From assembly GCF_011927635.1 (NCBI RefSeq), contig NZ_JAATJB010000014.1:47159-111158 (forward strand): DNA of 64,000 bases, in the 5' to 3' direction. The translations under genes and the position numbers were made by a program. The notes under the pieces are model-generated. The model did not search any database. It saw nothing but the letters and a program-made list of their open reading frames with translations, and was not told the origin of the DNA. How positions within the stretch are numbered: position 1 is the first letter of the stretch; every line of letters starts with the position of its first letter. Below are positions 16,916 through 24,837 of the stretch, piece after piece. Source of the DNA: Sphingomonas trueperi. GTDB taxonomy: Bacteria > Pseudomonadota > Alphaproteobacteria > Sphingomonadales > Sphingomonadaceae.

Positions 16916-17557
16916 ATGAATGACACGTTGAGAGAGGTATTCAGCGACGGCTTTGCCGCGCCGCTCGGCGAAGTGATTGCAGCCGTCGGGCGGGGCGTGG
17001 CCGATGCGCAGGCCGCGCTCGACCGTGCCTCGCTGGAGGCGACGCTGGAAGTCTATCACGACGAAGGAACGGCCGCGGCCACGCTGCTGCGCGACATCGG
17101 CTATCGCCCGACCTTCTACGTACTTCCCGAAACGACGTGCGAAGTGCAGGTGTCGATGCGGGTGGGGGGCAGCAATGGCGTCGACGGTGCCGCCAACGCG
17201 GCGCCGGGCTCTCCCGCCTCGATGCGATCGCGTCCCTACGTCACCCCGGTCGATGCCGGTTTTGCCAACCGCTTCGGCTATCAGGCGTCGGCGAGCGCCA
17301 AGCTGACCTTCAAGATCGTGCCCGTGCCACCGCCATCTGCACTCGACGACAATCGACCGGTGCCCGATCTGATCGGCAGGACCGGGGGCGATGCCGACGC
17401 AGCACTGGCCAGTCTGGGACTGTTCGCTGCCTTCCGGGCGGCAGGCGACAAGCCGGTCGCCCGGGAGGAGGCACTGAAGATGAACGTTAGGGCGCAGGAT
17501 TCGCCTCCGCTGGCGCTGATCGCGATCGGGGGGACGGTCACGCTGACGGTGGCGTAG
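16916..17557 (+). CDS. Unknown cluster protein 10: shared family fused to a PASTA-like domain
   Basis: A 213-residue protein, the last gene of the cluster. Residues about 13-75 repeat the shared plan (AAPLGEVIAAVGRGVADAQA followed by ALDRAS, then LLRDIGYRPTFYVLPET and CEVQVSMRV). Residues about 115-143 have the closing block (FANRFGYQASASAKLTFKIV then PVPPPSALD). The C-terminus, 145-213, looks like one PASTA repeat (RPVPDLIGRTGGDADAALAS then LGLFAAFRAAG, ending GTVTLTVA). PASTA modules are known in extracytoplasmic parts of penicillin-binding proteins and Ser/Thr kinases, so a cell-wall or muropeptide contact is possible, but the protein carries no export signal. No clear terminator follows its stop. 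Confidence 0.72.
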   Translation: MNDTLREVFSDGFAAPLGEVIAAVGRGVADAQAALDRASLEATLEVYHDEGTAAATLLRDIGYRPTFYVLPETTCEVQVSMRVGGSNGVDGAANAAPGSPASMRSRPYVTPVDAGFANRFGYQASASAKLTFKIVPVPPPSALDDNRPVPDLIGRTGGDADAALASLGLFAAFRAAGDKPVAREEALKMNVRAQDSPPLALIAIGGTVTLTVA

Positions 17558-17643
17558 CGTGCGTTCGGCACCGAACCGGAAGCGGCGGGAAATCGCCAAA
17601 CGGGTCCTTAGTCTATGCCGGGCCCAAATACTTCGGGAAGTGG

Positions 17644-17939
17644 TCATGTGGTGGCGCGAACCGCACGAACCAGCGATTCAAGAAGGTCGATTAGCACCGC
17701 GATCAGCATGCCGCTGAACACAGCGCGAGACGTGATCACCGAGTCGGAGCTTGCACCCATCGTCGTGATGCTTTGGCGGTCGAACGCCAGACAGGCGATA
17801 ATGCCGCCGAGTGCCGCACCGGCCAATCCGATCAGCAGTGCTTCGCCCAACAGTGCAATGAGGACCGATGACCAGAAGAAGCCTATGGCACCGGTGTTCG
17901 ACAGGGCTGGTTTGCGCCAGCCGAAGGGCGCGTTTCAGC
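17644..17939 (-). pseudogene. 5'-truncated small membrane protein
   Basis: On the minus strand an open frame runs from a TGA near 17940 to a stop at 17644. It encodes about 98 residues with two hydrophobic segments: IGFFWSSVLIALLGEALLIG continuing into LAGAALGGIIACLAF, and AVFSGMLIAVLIDLLESLV. The only ATG, at 17850, falls in the middle of the first membrane segment, and no good start lies upstream before the stop. IS5-family sequence begins about 70 bases further. I read it as the 3' part of a membrane-protein gene cut by insertion-element rearrangement. Its original role is unknown. Confidence 0.5.
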
Positions 17940-18004
17940 AATAGCCGTCGCTTACATCAAAGACGCTGAATGCCTGATCTGGTCGGAAACGGCGGAAGCG
18001 CACA

Positions 18005-18526
18005 GGGCAGAGGCGCTAGTCCAGGGTCGGGACTCGTTGATAATCGCCAGAGTATGACGTCGGCAGGCGGGTGATGGCGGAAAAGAAGGCGGTAGGGCAG
18101 CGATCGTAGCGGGTTGCGACGCGGCGCCAGCCCCTGAGGCGACCGAACATGATCTCGATGCGGCTTCGTCGCCGATAGCGCCGCTTGTCGTATCTGATCG
18201 ACTCGTTGCGGGATCGCTGGCCCGGGATGCAGGGCTGAATGCCTTTGGCTTGCAGAGCATCCCTGAACCTTTCGGCGTCGTAGCCGCGGTCGCCGAGCAG
18301 CCACTGCGCCTTGGGCATGTCGTCGAGCAGCGCTGCCACTCCGGTGTAGTCGCTGACCTGGCCGGCAGTCATGAAAAAGTTCAGGGCTGGCCGTTCGCGT
18401 CGGCAACGGCGTGGAGCTTGGTGTTCATGCCGCCCTTGGTGCGCCCAATCAGGCGACCGAGACCCCCCTTTTTACCCGCAGGCTTGAGGCCGTGCGGTGC
18501 GCATTCAGGTAAGTCGCGTCGATCAT
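18005..18526 (-). pseudogene. IS5-family transposase remnant, frameshifted, N-terminus lost
   Basis: Reading leftward, this region encodes the catalytic half of an IS5-family transposase: MIDATYLNAHRTASSL (first Asp), then in another frame GRTKGGMNTKLHAVADANGQ. After a further frameshift near 18385 comes MTAGQVSDYTGVAALL, GDRGYDAERF (second Asp) and RRYRRRSRIEIMFGRLRGWR (final Glu). The last 20 residues again slip frame, because VILW and INES-like endings of this family are found in the two other frames. The N-terminal domain is absent: the frame is joined directly to an unrelated IS481-like piece. It is a different IS5 subgroup from the copy at 7464-8066, so the island edges were hit by at least two elements. 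Confidence 0.82.
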
Positions 18527-18636
18527 GACCGTCGTCGGGCTGATCCCATAGCGACCGGCGAGCACCCTTACGCTCTCTTCACTCCGCTGTATCGCTCGAC
18601 GCACTGCCTCCGTCGTTCGGGTAGAACCTGGCCCAT
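18527..18636 (-). pseudogene. IS481-like transposase N-terminal remnant
   Basis: From an ATG at 18636, behind GGAG, the minus strand reads MGQVL, the usual opening of one group of IS481-like transposases. One base out of frame it continues as TRTTEAVRRAIQRSEESVRV then LAGRYGISPTTV, the helix-turn-helix region of the same family. At 18527 the sequence switches without a gap into the IS5 fragment. It is a frameshifted stub of about 37 codons and not functional. The assignment rests on my memory of family N-termini. Confidence 0.6.
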
Positions 18637-18748
18637 AGCTCCTCCCGCTCTGCATGCTGGTCAATCGTACCACCACGCTGTGGGATCAACACCTCGTAAA
18701 GATGCGGCGCCGTGTCCGGCACGGCTCCGCCCACAGCATATCGATCCG

Positions 18749-20527
18749 CTATCCCGTGATCTCCTTCGCGATCTGTCGTACCGTTTCCTTGATCACTCCG
18801 CCGCGCCCGGCATCCCCCTTGAGCATCGACGACAGGAAACCCTTGGCTTGGGCAAGGGTTAGGTGGGGCGGGAAGGGGGCGATGTCGGGATCGGTCTTCA
18901 CCTCCAGCACCATCGGCCGATCGGCGCGCAGCGCTGCGTCCCAGGCATCGCCCAGCGCTTCCGGCGTGTCGACATGGATGCCGTGCAGCCCGATCAACTC
19001 GGCAAAGCGGGCATAGGGCACGTCGGGGATGTCCTGCGTGGTCGGGAAGCGCGGATTGCCCTCCATCACCCGCTGCTCCCAGGTGACTTCGTTGAGATCC
19101 TGGTTGTTGAACACGCAGACGATGAAGCGCGGATCGGCCCAGCGCTGCCAATATTTGGCGACGGTGATCAGCTCGGCCATGTTGTTCATCTGCATCGCGC
19201 CGTCGCCGACCAGCGCCACCACCGGCCGATCGGGATGGGCGAACTTGGCGCCGATCGCATAGGGCACCGCCGCCCCCATCGAGGCAAGCCCGCCCGAGAG
19301 CGAGGCGCGCTGCCCCGCCTTCACACGATAGTCGCGGGCATACCAGTTGGCGCAGGAGCCGGAATCCGAGGTGACGATAGCGTTGGCCGGCAGCCGCGGC
19401 GACATTTCCCAGACGACCCGCTGCGGGTTGACCGGGTTCGCCTCGGCCATCGCCCGCGCCTCGATCGTCTTCCACCATTTGGTGACTTCATGGACGATCC
19501 CCTCCTGCCAGCTGCGATCCTCCTTGCGCTTGAGGAGGGGCAGCAGCGCGTTGAGCGTCTCGGCCGCGCCGCCGTGCAGGTTGCATTCGACGGGGTACCG
19601 CAGACCGAGCATCGCCGGATCGATGTCGATCTGTACCGCGCGGGCCTGGCCTTCCTTGGGCAGGAACTCGGCCCAGGGGAAACCGGTGCCGATCATCAGC
19701 AGCGTGTCGCAGCCCGCCATCATGTCCGAAGACGGCTTGGTGCCGAGCAGGCCGATCGCGCCGGTGACGAAGGGCAGGTCGTCGGCCAGCACGTCCTTGC
19801 CGAGCAACGCCTTGGCCACGCCCGCGCCGAGCCGCTCGGCGATCTCGATCACCTGCACCTCAGCGCCGCGCGCGCCCGCGCCGATCAGGATCGCGACCCT
19901 CTGGCCGGAATCGAGGATTTCCGCCGCCTGCGCCAGTGCACTCGCCGGCGGAACCACCTGCGGGTGGACATAGCCGGGGCCCGATCGCGTGAAGCCGTGC
20001 TGGAGCGGCGGGTCCTGATAGGGCTCGTCCTGCACGTCCTTGGGCAGGATGATCGCGGTCACGTCGCGGTTGGCGATGGCAATGCGGATCGCGCGATCGG
20101 TCACGTGGCGGAGTTGGGCCGGCGCGGAGACCTCCTGCACATAGCCGCATACGTCGGCGAACAGCCGATCGAGGTTCAGCTCCTGCTGGTAATTGGCGCC
20201 GCGGATCGTGGTCTCGGCCTGGCCGGCGATGGCGAGCAACGGGACATGGTCGAGCTTGGCATCGTACATGCCGGTAATGAGATGCGTCGCGCCGGGTCCG
20301 CCGGTGGAGAGGCAGACGCCCAGCTCGCCGGTGAACTTGGCGTGCGCGGCGGCCATGAAGGCGGCCATTTCCTCGTGGCGGACCTGGATGAACTCGATGC
20401 CCTCGGCCTCCGCCCGCTGCAGCGCGCCGAGCACGCCGTTGATGCCGTCGCCCGAATAGCCATAGATCCGCGTCACGCCCCAGGCCTTGAGCCGCGCCAC
20501 GAAAAAGTCGCTCGTCTGTTTCGCCAT
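18749..20527 (-). CDS. ThDP-dependent enzyme of the pyruvate oxidase (PoxB) type
   Basis: A 592-residue enzyme with the three-domain ThDP fold (pyrimidine-binding, central, cofactor-binding). The conserved Glu that activates thiamine is in VRHEEMAAF (about residue 51). The diphosphate/Mg site is GDGAMQMNNMAEL through FNNQDLNEV, with the usual GDG and N-N spacing. Family knowledge points to quinone-linked pyruvate dehydrogenase/pyruvate oxidase or a related decarboxylase. Length and domain order resemble E. coli PoxB (572 residues), but I cannot confirm FAD use or the C-terminal membrane-binding peptide. AGGAGACGGCAG precedes the ATG. It stands alone on the minus strand beside the transposase remnants, intact at both ends. 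Substrate uncertain; acetate formation from pyruvate is the likeliest reading. Confidence 0.85.
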   Translation of the reverse strand: MAKQTSDFFVARLKAWGVTRIYGYSGDGINGVLGALQRAEAEGIEFIQVRHEEMAAFMAAAHAKFTGELGVCLSTGGPGATHLITGMYDAKLDHVPLLAIAGQAETTIRGANYQQELNLDRLFADVCGYVQEVSAPAQLRHVTDRAIRIAIANRDVTAIILPKDVQDEPYQDPPLQHGFTRSGPGYVHPQVVPPASALAQAAEILDSGQRVAILIGAGARGAEVQVIEIAERLGAGVAKALLGKDVLADDLPFVTGAIGLLGTKPSSDMMAGCDTLLMIGTGFPWAEFLPKEGQARAVQIDIDPAMLGLRYPVECNLHGGAAETLNALLPLLKRKEDRSWQEGIVHEVTKWWKTIEARAMAEANPVNPQRVVWEMSPRLPANAIVTSDSGSCANWYARDYRVKAGQRASLSGGLASMGAAVPYAIGAKFAHPDRPVVALVGDGAMQMNNMAELITVAKYWQRWADPRFIVCVFNNQDLNEVTWEQRVMEGNPRFPTTQDIPDVPYARFAELIGLHGIHVDTPEALGDAWDAALRADRPMVLEVKTDPDIAPFPPHLTLAQAKGFLSSMLKGDAGRGGVIKETVRQIAKEITG

Positions 20528-20643
20528 CTGCCGTCTCCTGAAGTCATTGGGGTAACCGACGGGGAAGGGGATGGTTCAGGGTTCGCATCCCCGCCACTGC
20601 AGTCGCGCTTGAAGTGAGACGGTGCCAGCGCACCTGAAACCAT

Positions 20644-20740
20644 CGTCATTCCCGCCAAGGCGGGAATCCATTCGCCTGTGCGTCCGGGGAAAGAACTGTG
20701 GCACCAGCGCCAATGGATCCCCGCCTCCGCAGGGATGACG
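20644..20740. repeat. Intergenic inverted repeat (dispersed-repeat type)
   Basis: Two 29-base arms, 20644-20672 and 20712-20740, are inverted copies with about six mismatches. The arms carry CGTCATTCCCGCC and GGGATGACG ends. Repeats of this wording (CGTCAT...GGCGGG...ATCCATT) occur between genes in many alphaproteobacterial genomes; that is recalled, not searched. It occupies the 339-base gap between the divergent PoxB-like and hybrid-kinase genes, in which I see no other feature. Confidence 0.65.
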
Positions 20741-20866
20741 GTGCATTTCTGTCTGACGCGACGGCGCTTTCTGGGAGGGGAGGATCGGGATGGTCCCGCC
20801 GTCAGGGTTGCAGGGGCGGGGCAAAGCCGGGTACCTGCTTGCCCATCTATCCCTTTGAGATTCCAT

Positions 20867-23800
20867 ATGTCGCCCAGCCAGCGCAGCCGAAAGCCCTCGC
20901 GTCCCCTCTATGCGGCCCTCGCCGCCCTGCTGGTGCTGCCGTTCGGCGCCGACGCGGTCCTGCCGCTCGGCACGGCGACCTGGGCGGGCTATATCCTGCC
21001 GACGGTGATCGCCTACACGGCCGGGCGACCGGTGGTGCCGCTGATCGTCGCGGCACTGGCGACCTTGCTCAACTTCGCCGGATTCACGCTGGCGCCGCCG
21101 GGCGTCGATCCGCAGGTGGTGCTGGTCAACCGCATCCTGGGCTCGGCGATCCTCTGGATACTGGCGGGCATCGGCTTCGCCTTCGTGCGCAACCGGCTGG
21201 CGATCCGGCGCGAGGAATGGCTGCAATCGGGGCAGGTCGGCCTCGCCAAGGCCGTCGCCGGCGAGCTGCCGCTCGACGAGCTCGCCACCGCCGCGCTGCG
21301 CTTCCTCGCCGACTATAGCGGTGGGCAGGCGGGCGCCATCTTCGTGCGCGACCCCAGCGGCGCGGGCTTCCGCCGCCGCGGTACCTACGCCGTGCCGGCC
21401 GACGCACCGCTGCCCGAATGGGTGAAGTCGGGCGAGGGGCTGCTGGGCCAGGCGATCGCCGATCGCCGCCAGTTCGTGCTGGAGCAGGTACCGGAGGGCT
21501 ATCTCTATTACGGATCGGGCCTCGGCCAGGCGCAGCCGCGCACGCTGGTAATCGGTGTCACCGAGGCGGACGGCGAGATCAACGGCGTGCTCGAACTCGG
21601 CTTCCCCGGCGCGGTCGACCCGCAGGTGCAGGCGCTGCTGGAGCGGATCGGCGGCCAGCTGGGCGTCTCGATCCGCTCGGGCAAGTACCGCGCCCGGCTG
21701 CGCGCGCTGCTCGAAGAGACGCAGAAGCAGGCCGAGGAGCTGCAGGTGCAGAGCGAGGAGCTGCGCACCAACAATGACGAGCTGGAGACCCAGAGCCGTC
21801 AGCTGCAGGACACCGCCGCCCGGCTGGAGGCACAGCAGTCCGCACTCGAGCAGAGCAATGCCGAGCTGGAGGCGCAGACCCGCGCGCTGGAATTGCAGCG
21901 CGATGAACTTGCCCGCGCCCAGGGCGCGCTGGAGCAGCAGGCTGCCGACCTGGAGCAAGCGAGCCGCTACAAGTCCGAATTCCTCGCCAATATGAGCCAT
22001 GAGCTGCGCACCCCGCTCAACTCGCTGCTTATCATGGCGCGGCTGCTGGCGGAGAACCGTGCGGGCAATCTCAGCGCGGACCAGGTCCGCCACGCCGAGA
22101 CGATTGAGACCTCGGGCAACGACCTGCTGACGCTGATCAACGACATCCTCGACATCTCGAAGATCGAGGCGGGCAAGCTGGAACTGCAGCCCCGCCGCGT
22201 CCGCATCGCGCCGGTGCTCGACAAGCTCAAGGCGGTATTCGGGGCTTCCGCCACCGCGAAGGGGCTGGAGTTCCGCATCGAGCAGGCGGCGGGCGCGCCG
22301 GGCGAGATCGAGACCGATCCGCAGCGGCTGGAGCAGGTGCTCAAGAACTTCCTGTCCAACGCGATCAAGTTCACGGACAAGGGCGAGGTGTCGCTCGGTG
22401 TCTCGCGGCGGCCCGATGGGCGGATCGCGTTCACGGTGCGCGACACCGGTGTCGGCATTCCCTCCGAGCAGCAGCAGGTGATCTTCGAGGCGTTCCGCCA
22501 GGCCGATGGCACCGTGAGCCGCAAATATGGCGGCACCGGGCTCGGCCTGTCGATCTCGCGCGAGCTGGCGCGGCTGCTCGGCGGCGAGGTGGCGGTCGAG
22601 AGCATGCCGGGCGAGGGCAGCGCCTTCGCGCTGATCCTGCCCGAGGCCTATGATCCCGCGCTGGTCCAGGCAGCGGCCCCGCTGCCGAGCCCCAGTCCGG
22701 CGCCGGTCAAGCCACAGCCCTCCAATCCCAAGCCGGGCCGCCGCCGCAGTGCCGAGCCCTGCGAGGACGATCGCGAGAAACTGTCGGGCGATTCCCGCGT
22801 GATCCTGATCGTCGAGGACGATCCCGTGTTCGCGCGCATCCTGTGCGACATCGCGCACGACCTGGGTTTCCAGTGCCTGATCGCCGGCACCGCCGACGAG
22901 GGCGCGCTGCTCGCGCGGCAATATGTGCCCAACGCGGTGATCCTCGACATGAACCTGCCGGACCATACCGGCCTGTCGGTGCTCGACCGGATCAAGCGCG
23001 ACGTGCGCACCCGGCATATCCCGGTGCACGTCGTCTCGGTCGACGACGACAGCCAGGCGGCGCTGTCGAGCGGCGCGGTCGGCTATCTGTTCAAGCCGGT
23101 GAAGCGCGAGCAGCTGGTCGACATGCTGGAGGGCCTCGAGGCCAGGATGTCGCAGCGCATGCGCCGCGTGCTGGTGGTGGAGGACGACGCGCAGCAGGCG
23201 GAAAGCGTCAAGGCGCTGCTCGCCTCGCGCGAGGTGGAGACGGTCCAGGCCCATTCGGCCGCCCAGACCTTCGAACGCCTTGGCCAGGAGACGTTCGACT
23301 GCATGGTGCTCGATCTCAACCTGCCCGACGCCTCGGGCCTCGACCTGCTCGACCGGCTGAGCGAGGACGACAGTGTGGGGTTCCCGCCGGTGATCGTCTA
23401 TACCGGCCGTGACCTCAGCCAGGACGAAGAGCTGCGGCTCCGCAAATATTCCAAGTCGATCATCGTCAAGGGCGCCAAGTCGCCCGAGCGGCTGCTCGAC
23501 GAGGTGACCTTGTTCCTCCACCAGGTCGTCTCGGAGCTGCCCGAGCCGCAGCAGGCGCTGATCGCCAAGGCGCTGGGCCGCGACGCGGCGCTCGAAGGCC
23601 GATCGATCCTGGTCGTCGAGGACGACATCCGGAACGTTTATGCGCTCACGAGCATTTTCGAGCCCCATGGAGTCAAGGTTCGCATCGCCCGCAACGGCCG
23701 AGAGGCGCTGCATGCGCTCGACGAATCCGCGCGCCATCTCACCGATCGGGTCGATCTCGTGCTGATGGACGTGATGATGCCGGAGATGGACGGCCTCACC

Positions 23801-23980
23801 GCCACGCGCGAGATCCGCAAGCAGCCCTGGGGCAAGACGCTGCCGATCCTGATGCTCACCGCCAAGGCGATGGCGCGCGACCAGCAGGAATGCCTCGACG
23901 CCGGCGCGAACGATTATCTCGCCAAGCCGCTCGATATCGACAAGCTGCTCAGCCTGGTGCGGGTGTGGATGCCGCGGTGA
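20867..23980 (+). CDS. Hybrid sensor histidine kinase with GAF-like domain and three receivers
   Basis: A 1037-residue membrane kinase. Residues about 12-100 hold several hydrophobic helices. A GAF-like sensory domain follows (about 115-265), then a long Glu/Gln-rich coiled coil (about 275-365). The HisKA domain has H378 in NMSHELRTPLN. The ATPase domain has DPQRLEQVLKNFLSNAIKFT (N box) and DTGVGIP and GGTGLGLS (G boxes). Three receiver domains come next, with phospho-acceptor Asp at about 694, 816 and 968. Only the third has the full DVMMPEMDG wording; the second lacks the usual conserved Lys context (IVKGAKS). The ATG at 20867 is the first sensible start; upstream in-frame sequence is the repeat region. 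It overlaps cheR as GTGA. It probably feeds a phosphorelay with the downstream kinase. Confidence 0.88.
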   Translation: MSPSQRSRKPSRPLYAALAALLVLPFGADAVLPLGTATWAGYILPTVIAYTAGRPVVPLIVAALATLLNFAGFTLAPPGVDPQVVLVNRILGSAILWILAGIGFAFVRNRLAIRREEWLQSGQVGLAKAVAGELPLDELATAALRFLADYSGGQAGAIFVRDPSGAGFRRRGTYAVPADAPLPEWVKSGEGLLGQAIADRRQFVLEQVPEGYLYYGSGLGQAQPRTLVIGVTEADGEINGVLELGFPGAVDPQVQALLERIGGQLGVSIRSGKYRARLRALLEETQKQAEELQVQSEELRTNNDELETQSRQLQDTAARLEAQQSALEQSNAELEAQTRALELQRDELARAQGALEQQAADLEQASRYKSEFLANMSHELRTPLNSLLIMARLLAENRAGNLSADQVRHAETIETSGNDLLTLINDILDISKIEAGKLELQPRRVRIAPVLDKLKAVFGASATAKGLEFRIEQAAGAPGEIETDPQRLEQVLKNFLSNAIKFTDKGEVSLGVSRRPDGRIAFTVRDTGVGIPSEQQQVIFEAFRQADGTVSRKYGGTGLGLSISRELARLLGGEVAVESMPGEGSAFALILPEAYDPALVQAAAPLPSPSPAPVKPQPSNPKPGRRRSAEPCEDDREKLSGDSRVILIVEDDPVFARILCDIAHDLGFQCLIAGTADEGALLARQYVPNAVILDMNLPDHTGLSVLDRIKRDVRTRHIPVHVVSVDDDSQAALSSGAVGYLFKPVKREQLVDMLEGLEARMSQRMRRVLVVEDDAQQAESVKALLASREVETVQAHSAAQTFERLGQETFDCMVLDLNLPDASGLDLLDRLSEDDSVGFPPVIVYTGRDLSQDEELRLRKYSKSIIVKGAKSPERLLDEVTLFLHQVVSELPEPQQALIAKALGRDAALEGRSILVVEDDIRNVYALTSIFEPHGVKVRIARNGREALHALDESARHLTDRVDLVLMDVMMPEMDGLTATREIRKQPWGKTLPILMLTAKAMARDQQECLDAGANDYLAKPLDIDKLLSLVRVWMPR

Positions 23981-24837
23981 TCGATGACCTCGTTCCGGCG
24001 CATGCGGAGATCGAGCTGGACCTGCTGCTCGAGGCGATCTGGCGGCAGTATCACTACGACTTTCGAGGCTATTCGCGCAGCTCGCTGCACAAGCGGATGG
24101 AGCGGGCGTGCCAGCGCTTCGGCTGCGAAGGGTTCTCGCAGCTCCAGCACCGGCTGCTGCGCGAGCCGACGGTGTTCGCCGAGCTGATGGGCTTCCTCAC
24201 CATCCAGGTGAGCGAGATGTTTCGCGATCCCGGCTATTTCCGCGCGCTGCGCGAGAAGGTGGTGCCGCATCTGCGCACTTGGCCCTCGCTCAAGGTATGG
24301 ATCGCGGGCTGCGCCAATGGCGAGGAATTCTACTCGCTCGCCATCCTCTTCCGCGAGGAGGGCCTGGAGGACCGGACGATCTTCTATTGTACCGATATCA
24401 GCCCGGCGGCGCTGGCCAAGGCCGAGGCGGGCATTTTCGATTTAGGGCGGATTCCGCAATTTACCGAGAATCACCGGCACTCCGGCGGCCATAGTTCGCT
24501 TTCCGATTACTATATGGCGGCCTATGGTGGCGCGGTGTTCGACAAGAGCCTCCGTGCCCGCGCCGTATTCGCGGAACACAGCCTCGCCACCGACCAGGTG
24601 TTTGCCGAGGCACATCTCGTGTCGAGCCGCAACGTGCTGATCTATTTCGATCGCGACTTGCAGGATCGCGCGCTGGGACTGTTTGGGGACACGCTGGTGC
24701 GCGGCGGATTCCTCGGGCTCGGCGCGCGCGAGACGCTGCGTTTCTCGCGCCATACCGACGCCTTCGCCGATTTCGATGCGGGCGAGCGCCTCTACCGGCG
24801 CACCAATGCCGGCCTGCGGACGATGGCCGATGCGTGA
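23977..24837 (+). CDS. cheR: CheR-type protein-glutamate O-methyltransferase
   Basis: A 286-residue CheR starting at GTG 23977, which overlaps the kinase stop. The N-terminal helical domain (residues about 10-80) has YDFRGYSRSSLHKRMERAC. The SAM-binding Rossmann part has WIAGCANGEEFYSLAILFRE and FYCTDISPAALAKAE. NVLIYFDRDLQ is the typical CheR end-strand motif. CheR methylates receptor glutamates using SAM. No cheA, cheW or cheB is adjacent; the neighbours are two sensor kinases, so it may act on signalling proteins outside classical chemotaxis. The chemoreceptor at 56986-58878 ends in a possible CheR docking peptide. It overlaps the next gene by eight bases. Confidence 0.88.
   Translation: MIDDLVPAHAEIELDLLLEAIWRQYHYDFRGYSRSSLHKRMERACQRFGCEGFSQLQHRLLREPTVFAELMGFLTIQVSEMFRDPGYFRALREKVVPHLRTWPSLKVWIAGCANGEEFYSLAILFREEGLEDRTIFYCTDISPAALAKAEAGIFDLGRIPQFTENHRHSGGHSSLSDYYMAAYGGAVFDKSLRARAVFAEHSLATDQVFAEAHLVSSRNVLIYFDRDLQDRALGLFGDTLVRGGFLGLGARETLRFSRHTDAFADFDAGERLYRRTNAGLRTMADA

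Noticed and set aside
17558..17640. TTCGG-CA-CCGAA hairpin just after the unknown operon
   Set aside because: Short stem and no T tract, so not called as a terminator.
18863..20617. Plus-strand open frame of 584 codons opposite the PoxB-like gene, and a similar one at 27882-29822 opposite phospholipase C
   Set aside because: Both are antisense shadows with His/Arg/Gly-rich translations and no family resemblance.
20576..23737. Open frame of 1053 codons on the minus strand opposite the hybrid kinase
   Set aside because: Shadow of the kinase gene: low-complexity Arg/Leu/Gln translation, no motif, and the sense strand has full kinase and receiver signatures.
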